Below are positions 1 to 6,541 of a DNA stretch of 9,233 nucleotides, in pieces; within the stretch, counting starts at the first letter, position 1; each line of letters starts with the position of its first letter. The stretch lies in NCBI GenBank assembly GCA_943324725.2, contig CALPMR020000105.1, forward strand, positions 1-9,233, written 5' to 3'. The position numbers and the translations under genes are program-made. The notes beneath the pieces are model-generated. The model saw only the letters and a program-made list of their open reading frames with translations, ran no database searches and was not told where the DNA came from. This stretch comes from Bordetella parapertussis. GTDB taxonomy: Bacteria; Cyanobacteriota; Cyanobacteriia; PCC-6307; Cyanobiaceae.

Positions 1-645
1 CGCCGTCGAGCCTCTCCAGCGCACGCCATCGAAGCGGTAGTGCACCAGCACGCGCCAGTAGCGCTGCTCGGCAGCGGGGGGCTGGCCCCTTGAGAAGGCC
101 ACCCGCGCCGCCGGGCTGGCATTGCCCACCAGGTCGCTGATGCTGCCCGGTTCGAGGCTGTCGCTCAGGCCCACCCTGGCCGCCGAGCCCTGCTGGCTGG
201 GCAGGGCGCTGAAGGGGCTGAGCCGCGGCACCAGCAGAAACAGCACCAGGGCCAGGGGCAGGGCCGCCGCCAGCACCTGGGCACTGCGCCGCAGCAACAC
301 CGGCCAGCCCAGTCCCTCGCCGAGCTCCAGGGCCAGCAGGCCCGCCAGGGCCAGCACGATCGTCGCCGCCTGCAGCAGGCTCGGGCCCAGTTCCGGCCGC
401 ATCGCCGCCTGCAGGCCGGCGCCGACCAGCAGCAACAGGCTGACGATCCGATGTTCCGCCAGGCTGCGGGCCTCCCAGAGCTTCAGGGCGGTGAGGGCCG
501 CCAGGCCGATCGCCATCGCCCCCAGCAGCAGGTCGGGCTGCAGTCCCGTCAGGCCGATGGCCAGCAGGGCCATGGCCAGCCATTGCAGCGGGGCCGTGGC
601 GCCAGCCAGGCGCGGCGGGCGGGATCGGCGGCGGGCTGGGGCCAT
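1..645 (-). CDS. TgpA-type transglutaminase-like membrane protein, N-terminal part (runs off left edge)
   Basis: Partial gene; the first 215 codons are visible. The start is the ATG at 645, and no better start is evident just upstream. About five hydrophobic segments are seen (roughly residues 20-34, 36-55, 66-82, 90-108 and 121-138). They are followed by the family's extracytoplasmic signature, VPRLSPF near 139-145, then GLSDSLEPGSISDLV (159-173), then YWRVLVHYRFDG (196-207). This order is typical of the DUF3488 region of TgpA-like proteins, in which a membrane bundle carries a periplasmic papain-like transglutaminase domain. The catalytic Cys-His-Asp part lies beyond the window, so activity cannot be judged. 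It is the last visible gene of a MoxR-DUF58-TgpA cluster, 102 bases after DUF58. In other bacteria such clusters are linked to envelope maturation or stress; the substrate here is unknown. Confidence 0.88.
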   Translation of the reverse strand, partial: MAPARRRSRPPRLAGATAPLQWLAMALLAIGLTGLQPDLLLGAMAIGLAALTALKLWEARSLAEHRIVSLLLLVGAGLQAAMRPELGPSLLQAATIVLALAGLLALELGEGLGWPVLLRRSAQVLAAALPLALVLFLLVPRLSPFSALPSQQGSAARVGLSDSLEPGSISDLVGNASPAARVAFSRGQPPAAEQRYWRVLVHYRFDGVRWRGSTA

Positions 646-747
646 GGCGATCAGGCGAGGGCGGCGGGCTGAAACAGCGGGCTGGAACTGTGAGCTGACG
701 GATGGGAAGCCAGCGTCGCAGGGGGAATTGGGGCCGGAGGCGGTGGC

Positions 748-1677
748 TCAGCGGCCGTTTGGATCGGTGGGGCAGCGGGCCAGGGCCGCCAGGCTGCGCT
801 GCCGCTGGGCCAGGCCGCGGCCGGCTGGGATGCGTTCGGCCCCCAGCACCAGGCCGTAGCTTTCGCCCTGGGCCTGCAGCCGGCAGATCCGCTCACTCAG
901 GTGCTCCAGGGCCCGCTCCAACGGCAGCGCCGGATCGGGGGCCAGCAGCGGCGTGCGGTCGCCCGGATCGCTGAAGCGCTTGGCGTAGCGGCCCCGTCCC
1001 TGGGCCACCAGCTTCCAGGCCAGGCGGGAGGAGCCATCTTCGGGGCGATGGGGCAGCAGGTCGCGCCATTCGTCACTGCCCTGCTGCTGATCCTGCTGCG
1101 GCGGGGCGCCGTTGTCGCCAGCGCGGCTCTGGTGCAGGATCAGCACCGGGCCAGCTCGCCGGGCGGGATAGACGAGCTGGGGCGCTGTGGGTTCCCAGCG
1201 GCACCAGCAGATGAACAAGCCCAGTGGGGCCGTGGTCTGCAGGCGCAGGATGCCGGGTCGCTGCAGCCCCCGCCGGCTCGGGGTCCAGGGCACATTGAGG
1301 CGATGCTCGCCGGCGGCCAGGGCCAGCACCGGCCCCAGGGGCTCCCGGCCGAAGCGCAGGCGCAGCCCTTCGCAGCGGCCCGGGCAGTGCAGCTGCAGCG
1401 GATAGGCCAGAGGGCTGCCGGCATGGCCCGGCTGGGGATCGCCGCTGGCCAGCTCCACGCCCTGGAGGTTGAAGTGGGTGAGATGGAGGGCCAGCAGGAA
1501 CAGCCCCAGCATCAGGAAGCTGAGCAGTAAGGGGCCATTGCTCTGCAGCTGGATGGCCACCACCTGCAGCAGCAGCAGCCCCGTCAGCCAGAACCAGCCG
1601 AAGCGGGTCGGCACGATGTAGAGATTGCGCAACCCGAGCCGCAAGCGCTCGCCCAGCTGGGGCTTACCGAATTCCAT
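748..1677 (-). CDS. DUF58 domain-containing membrane protein
   Basis: A 309-residue protein when started at the ATG at 1677, which lies 14 bases inside the 3' end of the MoxR gene. An in-frame GTG at 1752 would add 25 residues with no family resemblance and overlap MoxR by 89 bases, so it is disfavoured. Two membrane segments lie at about 27-44 and 49-67. A beta-rich region follows, with WTPSRRGLQRPGILRL (131-146) and PLGLF (151-155), a typical DUF58 pattern. The DUF58 core is at about 203-235: EWRDLLPHRPEDGSSRLAWK followed by YAKRF, equivalent to the usual LR.Y..GD..R.I.WK block. DUF58 proteins have a degenerate von Willebrand A-like fold and are thought to work with the neighbouring MoxR ATPase. 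The insert at about 184-201 is Gln-rich. The biochemical role is unknown. Confidence 0.88.
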   Translation of the reverse strand: MEFGKPQLGERLRLGLRNLYIVPTRFGWFWLTGLLLLQVVAIQLQSNGPLLLSFLMLGLFLLALHLTHFNLQGVELASGDPQPGHAGSPLAYPLQLHCPGRCEGLRLRFGREPLGPVLALAAGEHRLNVPWTPSRRGLQRPGILRLQTTAPLGLFICWCRWEPTAPQLVYPARRAGPVLILHQSRAGDNGAPPQQDQQQGSDEWRDLLPHRPEDGSSRLAWKLVAQGRGRYAKRFSDPGDRTPLLAPDPALPLERALEHLSERICRLQAQGESYGLVLGAERIPAGRGLAQRQRSLAALARCPTDPNGR

Positions 1678-2602
1678 CGACCCCGGCCTGCAGTTGCCGG
1701 CTGCGCTCCCCCAGCGAGGCTCCGCACTGGCCGCCGTCGAGCCGGTGCTCACAGACCGCGGCCAGCACCGCCTGCACGTCGTCGGGGATGACGTGATCCC
1801 GGCCCGCCAGCAGGGCCCAGCCGCGGGCGGCGGCCAGCAGGCCGAGGCCGGCCCGCGGCGAGAGCGGCAGCCCCGGTGGGCCGGCGCCGCGGCTGCAGGC
1901 CAGCAGATCGAGCACGTAGGCGATCAGGCTGTCGCTGGCGTGGAGGCCGGCCGCCAGCTCCTGCAGGCGCAGCAGATCGGCCGGTTGCAGCTGGGCGCAG
2001 AGCGCCTCGGGCCGCAGGCCCTCGCCCCGCAGCAGGGCCGCCTCGGCCGGGCGCTCGGGGAAGCCCAGCTGCAGGCGCATCAGAAAACGGTCGAGCTGGG
2101 ACTCCGGCAGGGGTGAGGTGCCCCCCTGGTCGAGGCCGTTCTGGGTGGCGATCACCACGAACGGCCTCGGCAGGGGATGGCTGACGCCGTCCACGCTCAC
2201 CCGCCCCGCCGCCATCGCCTCCAGCAGGGCGCTCTGGGTGCGGGGCGAGGCCCGGTTGATCTCATCGGCCAGCAGCACCTGGCTGAACAGGGGCCCGCCC
2301 TGGAACTGAAAGCTGCCGCTGGCCGGATCGAAGACGTTGATGCCGGTGAGGTCGGCAGGCAGCAGGTCACTGGTGAAGCTGACGCGTTTGAAGGCCAGTC
2401 CGAAGCTGCGGGCCAGGGCCTCGGCCAGGGTGGTCTTGCCGACCCCGGGCAGATCTTCGATCAGCAGGTGACCGCGAGCCAGCAGGCAGGCCAGGGCGAG
2501 CCGCACCTGGGTGTCCTTGCCCAGCAGCACCTGGCTGATGGCGGCGATCACCCGCTCGAGGCTGGCGGTGGCGGCTGCTGCAGTGGCGGCGGAGCTGGGC
2601 AC
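1664..2602 (-). CDS. MoxR-family AAA+ ATPase
   Basis: A cytoplasmic AAA+ ATPase of the MoxR class, a probable chaperone for assembling or activating the proteins encoded next to it. From a GTG at 2602 it is 312 residues, a normal MoxR length. Walker A is DLPGVGKTT (about residues 50-58), Walker B is VLLADEINRASPRTQ (109-123), the sensor-1 region is VIATQN (150-155), and PLPESQLDRF (164-173) is the MoxR signature. The usual ATQNP reads ATQNG here, a mild variant. The frame stays open upstream to a TTG at 2830 (388 residues), but that extension is Pro/Ala-rich and not family-like, so I chose the GTG; the start is the least certain part. The gene overlaps DUF58 by 14 bases, implying coupled translation in an operon that continues to the TgpA-like gene. 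Confidence 0.9.
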   Translation of the reverse strand: MPSSAATAAAATASLERVIAAISQVLLGKDTQVRLALACLLARGHLLIEDLPGVGKTTLAEALARSFGLAFKRVSFTSDLLPADLTGINVFDPASGSFQFQGGPLFSQVLLADEINRASPRTQSALLEAMAAGRVSVDGVSHPLPRPFVVIATQNGLDQGGTSPLPESQLDRFLMRLQLGFPERPAEAALLRGEGLRPEALCAQLQPADLLRLQELAAGLHASDSLIAYVLDLLACSRGAGPPGLPLSPRAGLGLLAAARGWALLAGRDHVIPDDVQAVLAAVCEHRLDGGQCGASLGERSRQLQAGVDGIR

Positions 2603-3314
2603 GGCGGGACGGGGCGGTGGAGGTCCGGTAGGGCAGGGAGCGACGGGTGCAGAGGGCCAGATCAGCTCCTGGAGGGGGCAGCGCCAGCCCTGGTCATTCA
2701 AGGTCAGGCAGGGGGCATTGGGGACCAATCCTTTGGCCGCCCATGGCTTGGGCCAGCTGTGGGCAAGGAATGGGATCTCAGGCTTGCTGGCCAGGCCAGT
2801 TCTGCCTTGCCGATCGAAGGCAAGCTCCAATTCTGCTCGTTGCCGGTTCCTGAATCGAGGCCTTGTCCATGTTCAAAGGCAGCTGCCAATCAAGGACTGA
2901 AATGGCCCGATCCTGCTGCCAGATGGATTGTGGGGCACCTGATCTGGAGATGTTCAGTTGAACTGGTTCCATCGATTTCGTCTGAAGCGATTTTGGGCGA
3001 TCTCGCGCCGATAGGCGGCCATTGTGCTAGATGACTTTGCCTGGGCAGTAACAGTTCATGGCAAGGCCTCGCTCCCGTTCTGTGCTGGGAGGTGCCAGCC
3101 ATGTCTCCGGCTCTCCATCAGGGATGCCGGGCGTGCGGATTGCATCGCAGTCGGGATTCGTCGCCAGATCAACGTCTCAAGCCCCATGGCTGCGGCGGGG
3201 GCTGAAGGCTGGCGCCAGGGCTGCGGTGGCCTTCTGGAAGACGAACCCAGCCTGAGATCGGTACTCCATCCAGGAAGCTGCCATGCGACACTCGGGGTTG
3301 GGCCGTTTTTCTTC
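2603..3314. other. Long divergent intergenic region with no recognisable gene
   Basis: The region lies between the MoxR gene (minus) and the FAD oxidoreductase (plus). If MoxR starts at the TTG at 2830, the empty part shrinks to 484 bases. Short open frames on both strands give translations rich in Ser, Arg, Gly and Pro without any family resemblance; I regard them as chance frames. It should hold promoters for both directions, but I found no convincing -35/-10 pair. Two overlapping small palindromes lie at 2955-2969: CAGTT-G-AACTG and GAAC-TG-GTTC. They could be an operator or chance. GC content is visibly lower than in the genes to the left. Confidence 0.5.
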
Positions 3315-4838
3315 ATGCACAAAGAGGAGCGGCCACAAAAGATTGAGATCGGTGTGATTGGCGCGGGACCCGCCGGTCTCACGGCGGCTTACCTGCTCAG
3401 CGAGGCAGGCCTGGATGTGGATGTCTGGGAAGCTGATCCACACTATGTGGGGGGAATCTCGCGCACCGTTGTTTACAAGGGTTTTCGATTTGACATCGGC
3501 GGTCACCGCTTCTTCTCCAAATCCCAGGAGGTGGAAGATCTCTGGAGCCAGATCCTGCCCGACGACATGCTCGAATGTCAGCGGCTCTCCCGCATCTACT
3601 ACTGCGGTAAATTTTATTCCTATCCTCTTGATCTTGCCGAGGTGGTGGGGAATCTGGGTAAGCGTCAATCGCTGCTCACCGTGGCCTCCTACTTCAAGGC
3701 CAAGCTGAGCACCTCTTCCAGGCCCGACAACCTTGAAGATTGGGTGACGCGCAAGTTCGGTGGACGCCTTTATCGGATGTTCTTCAAGAGCTACACCGAG
3801 AAGGTGTGGGGTATGCCGTGCAGTGAAATCTCCGCCGACTGGGCTGCCCAGCGGATCAAGGGGCTCTCGCTCACCAAGGCGGCCCGGGCGGCCCTGCGGC
3901 CCCGACGCCAGACCCCCAGAGCGGGCGAGGCGGGGCGCAGCAGCGTGATCAAGACCCTGATCACCTCCTTCCGCTACCCGCGCCATGGGCCTGGCATGCT
4001 CTGGGAGGCAGCCGCCACCAAGATGCAGGAGCGGGGTGGACGCCTCCATATGGGGACGCGCGTGCAGGGTCTGGCCCGGACCAGTGACGGGCGTTGGCGG
4101 GTGACGCTGGCGGCGGCCGACGGCTCCGAGCACCACCGGGAGGTGGATCAGCTGATCAGCTCGGCGCCGCTGGGCTGGCTGGTGCGCAACCTGGAGCCCA
4201 GTCTCCCGGCCGCAGCTCTGGAGGCCGCTGCTGCGCTGCGCTACCGCGACTTCCTCACGGTGGCGCTGATCCTGAGGCCCAGCAGCCGCTTCCCTGACAA
4301 CTGGCTGTATATCCATGATCCCCAGCTGCGGGTCGGACGCATTCAGAACTTCAGCAACTGGTCGCCCGAAATGGTGCCTGATCCCAGCATGGCCTGCTAT
4401 GGAATGGAATACTTCTGCAACCAGACGGATGAGCTCTGGAACAGCTCTGATGCCGATCTGATCCGTATGGCTACCCAGGAACTTCTCAGCCTGGGGCTGG
4501 CTCAGGAGGGTGAGGTGATCGATGGGGCTGTGGTGCGCCAGCCCAGGGCCTATCCGGTGTACGACGATCTCTACACCGAGCGGCGCGCCATCATCCGTGC
4601 CGTCCTTTCTGAGCATTGCCCCGGTCTGCACGTGGTGGGCCGCAATGGCATGCACCAGTACAACAATCAGGACCATTCGATGATGACAGCCATGCTCACG
4701 GCTCGCAACATCATGGCCGGCCGGGAACTTTACAGCGTCTGGCAGGTGAATCAGGACGCGGACTACATCGAGGAAGGTGCCGCAACTGGCTCCGCAGTGG
4801 TCCCAGGCCCGCAGCTCGCAAACAGTCGCGGGTTCTGA
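3315..4838 (+). CDS. NAD(P)/FAD-dependent oxidoreductase, protoporphyrinogen oxidase / UDP-galactopyranose mutase-like
   Basis: A 507-residue flavoprotein. The N-terminus has a Rossmann dinucleotide-binding motif, [17 protein letters not shown] (12-28), with an acidic residue ending the second strand (VWEA, 37-40). The GGISRT and [11 protein letters not shown] blocks (46-69) are typical of this amine-oxidase-fold group. Further signatures are [16 protein letters not shown] (158-173), [13 protein letters not shown] (219-231) and, near the C-terminus, [12 protein letters not shown] (449-460), which closes the FAD site. The frame is open back to a GTG at 3024, but those 97 codons are not protein-like; the ATG at 3315, shortly before the Rossmann strand, is the natural start. 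The neighbours are glycosyltransferases, so it probably modifies a sugar or lipid-linked precursor; the substrate cannot be read from sequence. The last roughly 20 residues (after DADYIEEG) look like an added tail running into a rearranged junction. Confidence 0.87.
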   Translation: MHKEERPQKIEIGVIGAGPAGLTAAYLLSEAGLDVDVWEADPHYVGGISRTVVYKGFRFDIGGHRFFSKSQEVEDLWSQILPDDMLECQRLSRIYYCGKFYSYPLDLAEVVGNLGKRQSLLTVASYFKAKLSTSSRPDNLEDWVTRKFGGRLYRMFFKSYTEKVWGMPCSEISADWAAQRIKGLSLTKAARAALRPRRQTPRAGEAGRSSVIKTLITSFRYPRHGPGMLWEAAATKMQERGGRLHMGTRVQGLARTSDGRWRVTLAAADGSEHHREVDQLISSAPLGWLVRNLEPSLPAAALEAAAALRYRDFLTVALILRPSSRFPDNWLYIHDPQLRVGRIQNFSNWSPEMVPDPSMACYGMEYFCNQTDELWNSSDADLIRMATQELLSLGLAQEGEVIDGAVVRQPRAYPVYDDLYTERRAIIRAVLSEHCPGLHVVGRNGMHQYNNQDHSMMTAMLTARNIMAGRELYSVWQVNQDADYIEEGAATGSAVVPGPQLANSRGF

Positions 4839-4844
4839 TCCCGC
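4828..4844 (+). other. tRNA T-arm-like hairpin overlapping the oxidoreductase stop codon
   Basis: GCGGG and CCCGC (4828-4832 and 4840-4844) pair perfectly around a 7-base loop, TTCTGAT, and are preceded by GTC: the look of a tRNA T-arm. The loop departs from the consensus (TTCRANY) at two positions, including the near-invariant A58. Read on the minus strand, the segment gives GGGIRTRDC, the kind of spurious peptide usually seen antisense to tRNA genes. I could not fold a D-arm, an anticodon arm or a 7-base acceptor stem around it. It is therefore not a working tRNA; it is either a remnant or chance. The TGA stop of the oxidoreductase lies in the loop. Confidence 0.25.
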
Positions 4845-4851
4845 CTCCATC

Positions 4852-4987
4852 GTTATTGATCTGGAGATCGCCGTGGGCAAGCATGGTGGCGCTGGTGGGG
4901 GAATCGGGCGGCGGTAAATCCAGGCCGGAAGCCGGGGACTCGGCGATCAGCGCTACTGCCGTCGCTGCCGATGCGGCCGGTTTCATT
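4852..4987 (+). pseudogene. Decayed ABC-exporter ATP-binding domain fragment
   Basis: Two frames joined by one extra base give a clear ABC ATPase piece. Codons 4852-4881 read VIDLEIAVGK. After the single base C4882, codons 4883-4921 read MVALVGESGGGKS, the Walker A of an MsbA/HlyB-type exporter ATPase, normally preceded by a DLEI..G strand as here. The expected T-L after GGGKS is missing. Instead, in the same frame, AISATAVAADAAGFIRS (about 4942-4992) resembles the helical-subdomain segment (A.I.AAA.AADA.GFI) that normally lies some 60-80 residues further on. The fragment thus carries a frameshift and an internal deletion, lacks the signature motif and Walker B, and cannot encode a working transporter. 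The Walker A part is secure, the second block less so. It sits between two convergent genes and marks an old rearrangement; exporters of this type are common partners in polysaccharide clusters. Confidence 0.68.
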
Positions 4988-4994
4988 CGAAGCG

Positions 4995-6179
4995 CTAATG
5001 AATCACGTCGCCATAGATAGCCTCCATCCGCGACGCGAAGCCGTTGAGTTCAAACAGGTCCAGTGCTCGGGCGTGGCCCCGAACCCCGAGCGCCTTGGCA
5101 AGATCGCGGTCGGAGAGCAGCTGATCAAGACGGGACGCCAGAGCCTCGGGATCGCCTGGCGGTACCAAGTATCCCGTCTCCCCGTCTGCGACGATCTCCG
5201 CAAGGCCGCCACAGCGGCTCGCGATAACTGCCACACCGTGCATCTGGGCCTCGGCGGCGATCATTCCGAAGGGTTCTTCCCACAGCGAGGGAACACAGAC
5301 GACCCAGCCGGAGCGAACCATGGCAAGTGTGGCCTCGGGTGAGAGTTTCCCCGTGAAGGTCACTCGTTCGCCGACACCCAGGCCAATGGCGAGGCGAGCG
5401 AGGTCGCTCCGTTCAGGGCCTTCGCCGATCACAACGAGGCTGCTGTGGGGTTCGCGGGGAGCCAGACGGGCGAATGCCCGCACCAGAGTGTCGATGCCCT
5501 TTTCCGGCACAAGACGGCCTGCCACCACTGCCATCGGCGATGGCGGCAGATCGATGCGAGCTTCCACCGCGGCGGTGCCGGGGTGAACGACGGTGGCCCT
5601 TCGCAGGTGAGGGGGGCCGAACTCCGCCAGCCGTGTTGCGACCGCTTGGCTGATCGCGACGACCCGCGTGAACCGTGGTGCAAGGGCTCGATCGGCCGCC
5701 AGCTGGGCCCTGAGCGGCAGCCAGTCGTGGAAGGGCAGACAGCCAGTCCGGAGACAGGCGACACCTGGCCGAAATGGACAGATGCGACCATCCGGCAGCA
5801 AGCGGCTGCCTAGAGGGCAGATCGCCCTATTCCACATCGCGAAGTAAACCACCGGCACATCGCCGAGCGCCATCAGGATCAATGGCGAAAGCTGGGTGAG
5901 GTAGAGATTGACATGGACGACTTCGGGAGCGAAACCGGCGAGCACCCTGCGAAGCGACCAAGCTGCAGCCAGGTTCGCGGATTGCACCACCGTTCGCCAC
6001 CGACCCGTGGTGCCGAAGCCAAGATCATCAGCCAGGATGTTTTCGCTACCAGCTTGGGCGGTGGAGGCGAAAACCCGTACCTCGTGGCCCCGCGCCCGCA
6101 AGGCATCACGGAGGCTGAAGACGATCACCTCAGCCCCCCCGGCGAGGGTGCCGTAGTCGTTGATGAGCAGAATCCTCAC
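4995..6179 (-). CDS. Glycosyltransferase family 4 (GT-B fold)
   Basis: A 394-residue retaining-type GT4 enzyme. The N-terminal acceptor domain opens with ILLINDYGTLAGGAE (3-17) and ALRARGHEVRVFAS (26-39). The donor-binding C-terminal half has VVAGRLVPEKGIDTLVRAF (218-236), IGEGPE (251-256) and FTGKLS (275-280). The EX7E motif, EPFGMIAAE, has glutamates 302 and 310, and a CGGLAEIV..GETGYLVPPGD block follows (323-343). A four-cysteine segment (C121, C134, C142, C147) with CPLGSRLLPDG matches an insertion seen in a subset of GT4 enzymes. The start is the GTG at 6179, which overlaps the previous gene's TGA (GTGA), so translation is likely coupled. It is the last gene of the operon GT2, small protein, GT4 and probably adds a sugar to a cell-surface glycan; donor and acceptor are unknown. 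Confidence 0.92.
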   Translation of the reverse strand: MRILLINDYGTLAGGAEVIVFSLRDALRARGHEVRVFASTAQAGSENILADDLGFGTTGRWRTVVQSANLAAAWSLRRVLAGFAPEVVHVNLYLTQLSPLILMALGDVPVVYFAMWNRAICPLGSRLLPDGRICPFRPGVACLRTGCLPFHDWLPLRAQLAADRALAPRFTRVVAISQAVATRLAEFGPPHLRRATVVHPGTAAVEARIDLPPSPMAVVAGRLVPEKGIDTLVRAFARLAPREPHSSLVVIGEGPERSDLARLAIGLGVGERVTFTGKLSPEATLAMVRSGWVVCVPSLWEEPFGMIAAEAQMHGVAVIASRCGGLAEIVADGETGYLVPPGDPEALASRLDQLLSDRDLAKALGVRGHARALDLFELNGFASRMEAIYGDVIH

Positions 6180-6541
6180 TCCGTTCCACTCCCCATGAAG
6201 GTCTCAGCGATCTCAATGGTGTGAAACTGCCAGCAGGCGATCACCACCGGGCAATCCGCGACTTGGCGTCCGATTACGAGTAGGTCGTGCGTTCTTTGGA
6301 TCAATACTCGATCCCATGCGCCGATGGGGGCCGCATGGGCATGATCATCGACCAACCAGCCGAAGCACCACGCCGCATGGTCTCTGTCGGATACTGCCCG
6401 CAAGGGAGACGCATCGAAGGGAGCTATGGTCACCGATAGTGGAACGAGGTCATCGCCCACCGGCATCGTGTTGTTGGCGTTCATGAACATCATGGTCTCC
6501 GGCCATAAGGTGGCCACGAACGGCTGACCCAGATCCTTCAT
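6176..6541 (-). CDS. Small hypothetical protein coupled to two glycosyltransferases
   Basis: 121 residues; no family recognised. The evidence that it is a gene is positional. Its ATG at 6541 overlaps the GT2 stop as ATGA, and its TGA at 6176-6178 overlaps the next gene's GTG start as GTGA. Such double coupling is unlikely by chance. The frame extends upstream to 6664, but that part lies inside GT2. There is no signal peptide or convincing membrane segment. The middle and end are rich in aromatic, His and Asp residues, for example WCFGWLVDDHAHA (58-70), RTHDLLVIGRQVADCP (83-98) and CWQFHTIEI (103-111), suggesting a folded, mostly beta or alpha/beta soluble protein. It could be an accessory factor or a small enzyme in glycan synthesis, or the remnant of a larger one; none of these can be shown from the sequence. 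Confidence 0.75.
   Translation of the reverse strand: MKDLGQPFVATLWPETMMFMNANNTMPVGDDLVPLSVTIAPFDASPLRAVSDRDHAAWCFGWLVDDHAHAAPIGAWDRVLIQRTHDLLVIGRQVADCPVVIACWQFHTIEIAETFMGSGTE

Noticed and set aside
651..896. An 81-codon minus-strand frame that would fill the gap between DUF58 and the TgpA-like gene
   Set aside because: Most of it lies inside DUF58 in another frame, the translation is low-complexity Ala/Pro/Ser, and nothing supports it.
2177..3034. A 285-codon plus-strand frame over the MoxR gene and spacer
   Set aside because: Gly/Gln-rich shadow of the MoxR frame; MoxR has Walker A, Walker B and sensor motifs on the other strand.
2890..3102. A 70-codon minus-strand frame in the long spacer as a small gene
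   Set aside because: No family resemblance and no convincing ribosome binding site; the composition looks like a chance frame.
3024..3314. A longer oxidoreductase starting at GTG 3024 (604 residues)
   Set aside because: The extra 97 residues do not look like protein, and the ATG at 3315 directly precedes the Rossmann motif as in the family.
3177..4880. A 567-codon open frame on the minus strand opposite the oxidoreductase
   Set aside because: It is antisense to a gene with clear FAD-binding and family motifs, its translation is His/Gln/Pro-rich with no domain, and such shadows are common in GC-rich genes.
4839..4994. A transcription terminator between the convergent oxidoreductase and GT4 genes
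   Set aside because: Apart from the short T-arm-like hairpin, no strong stem followed by a T-run was found in either direction.
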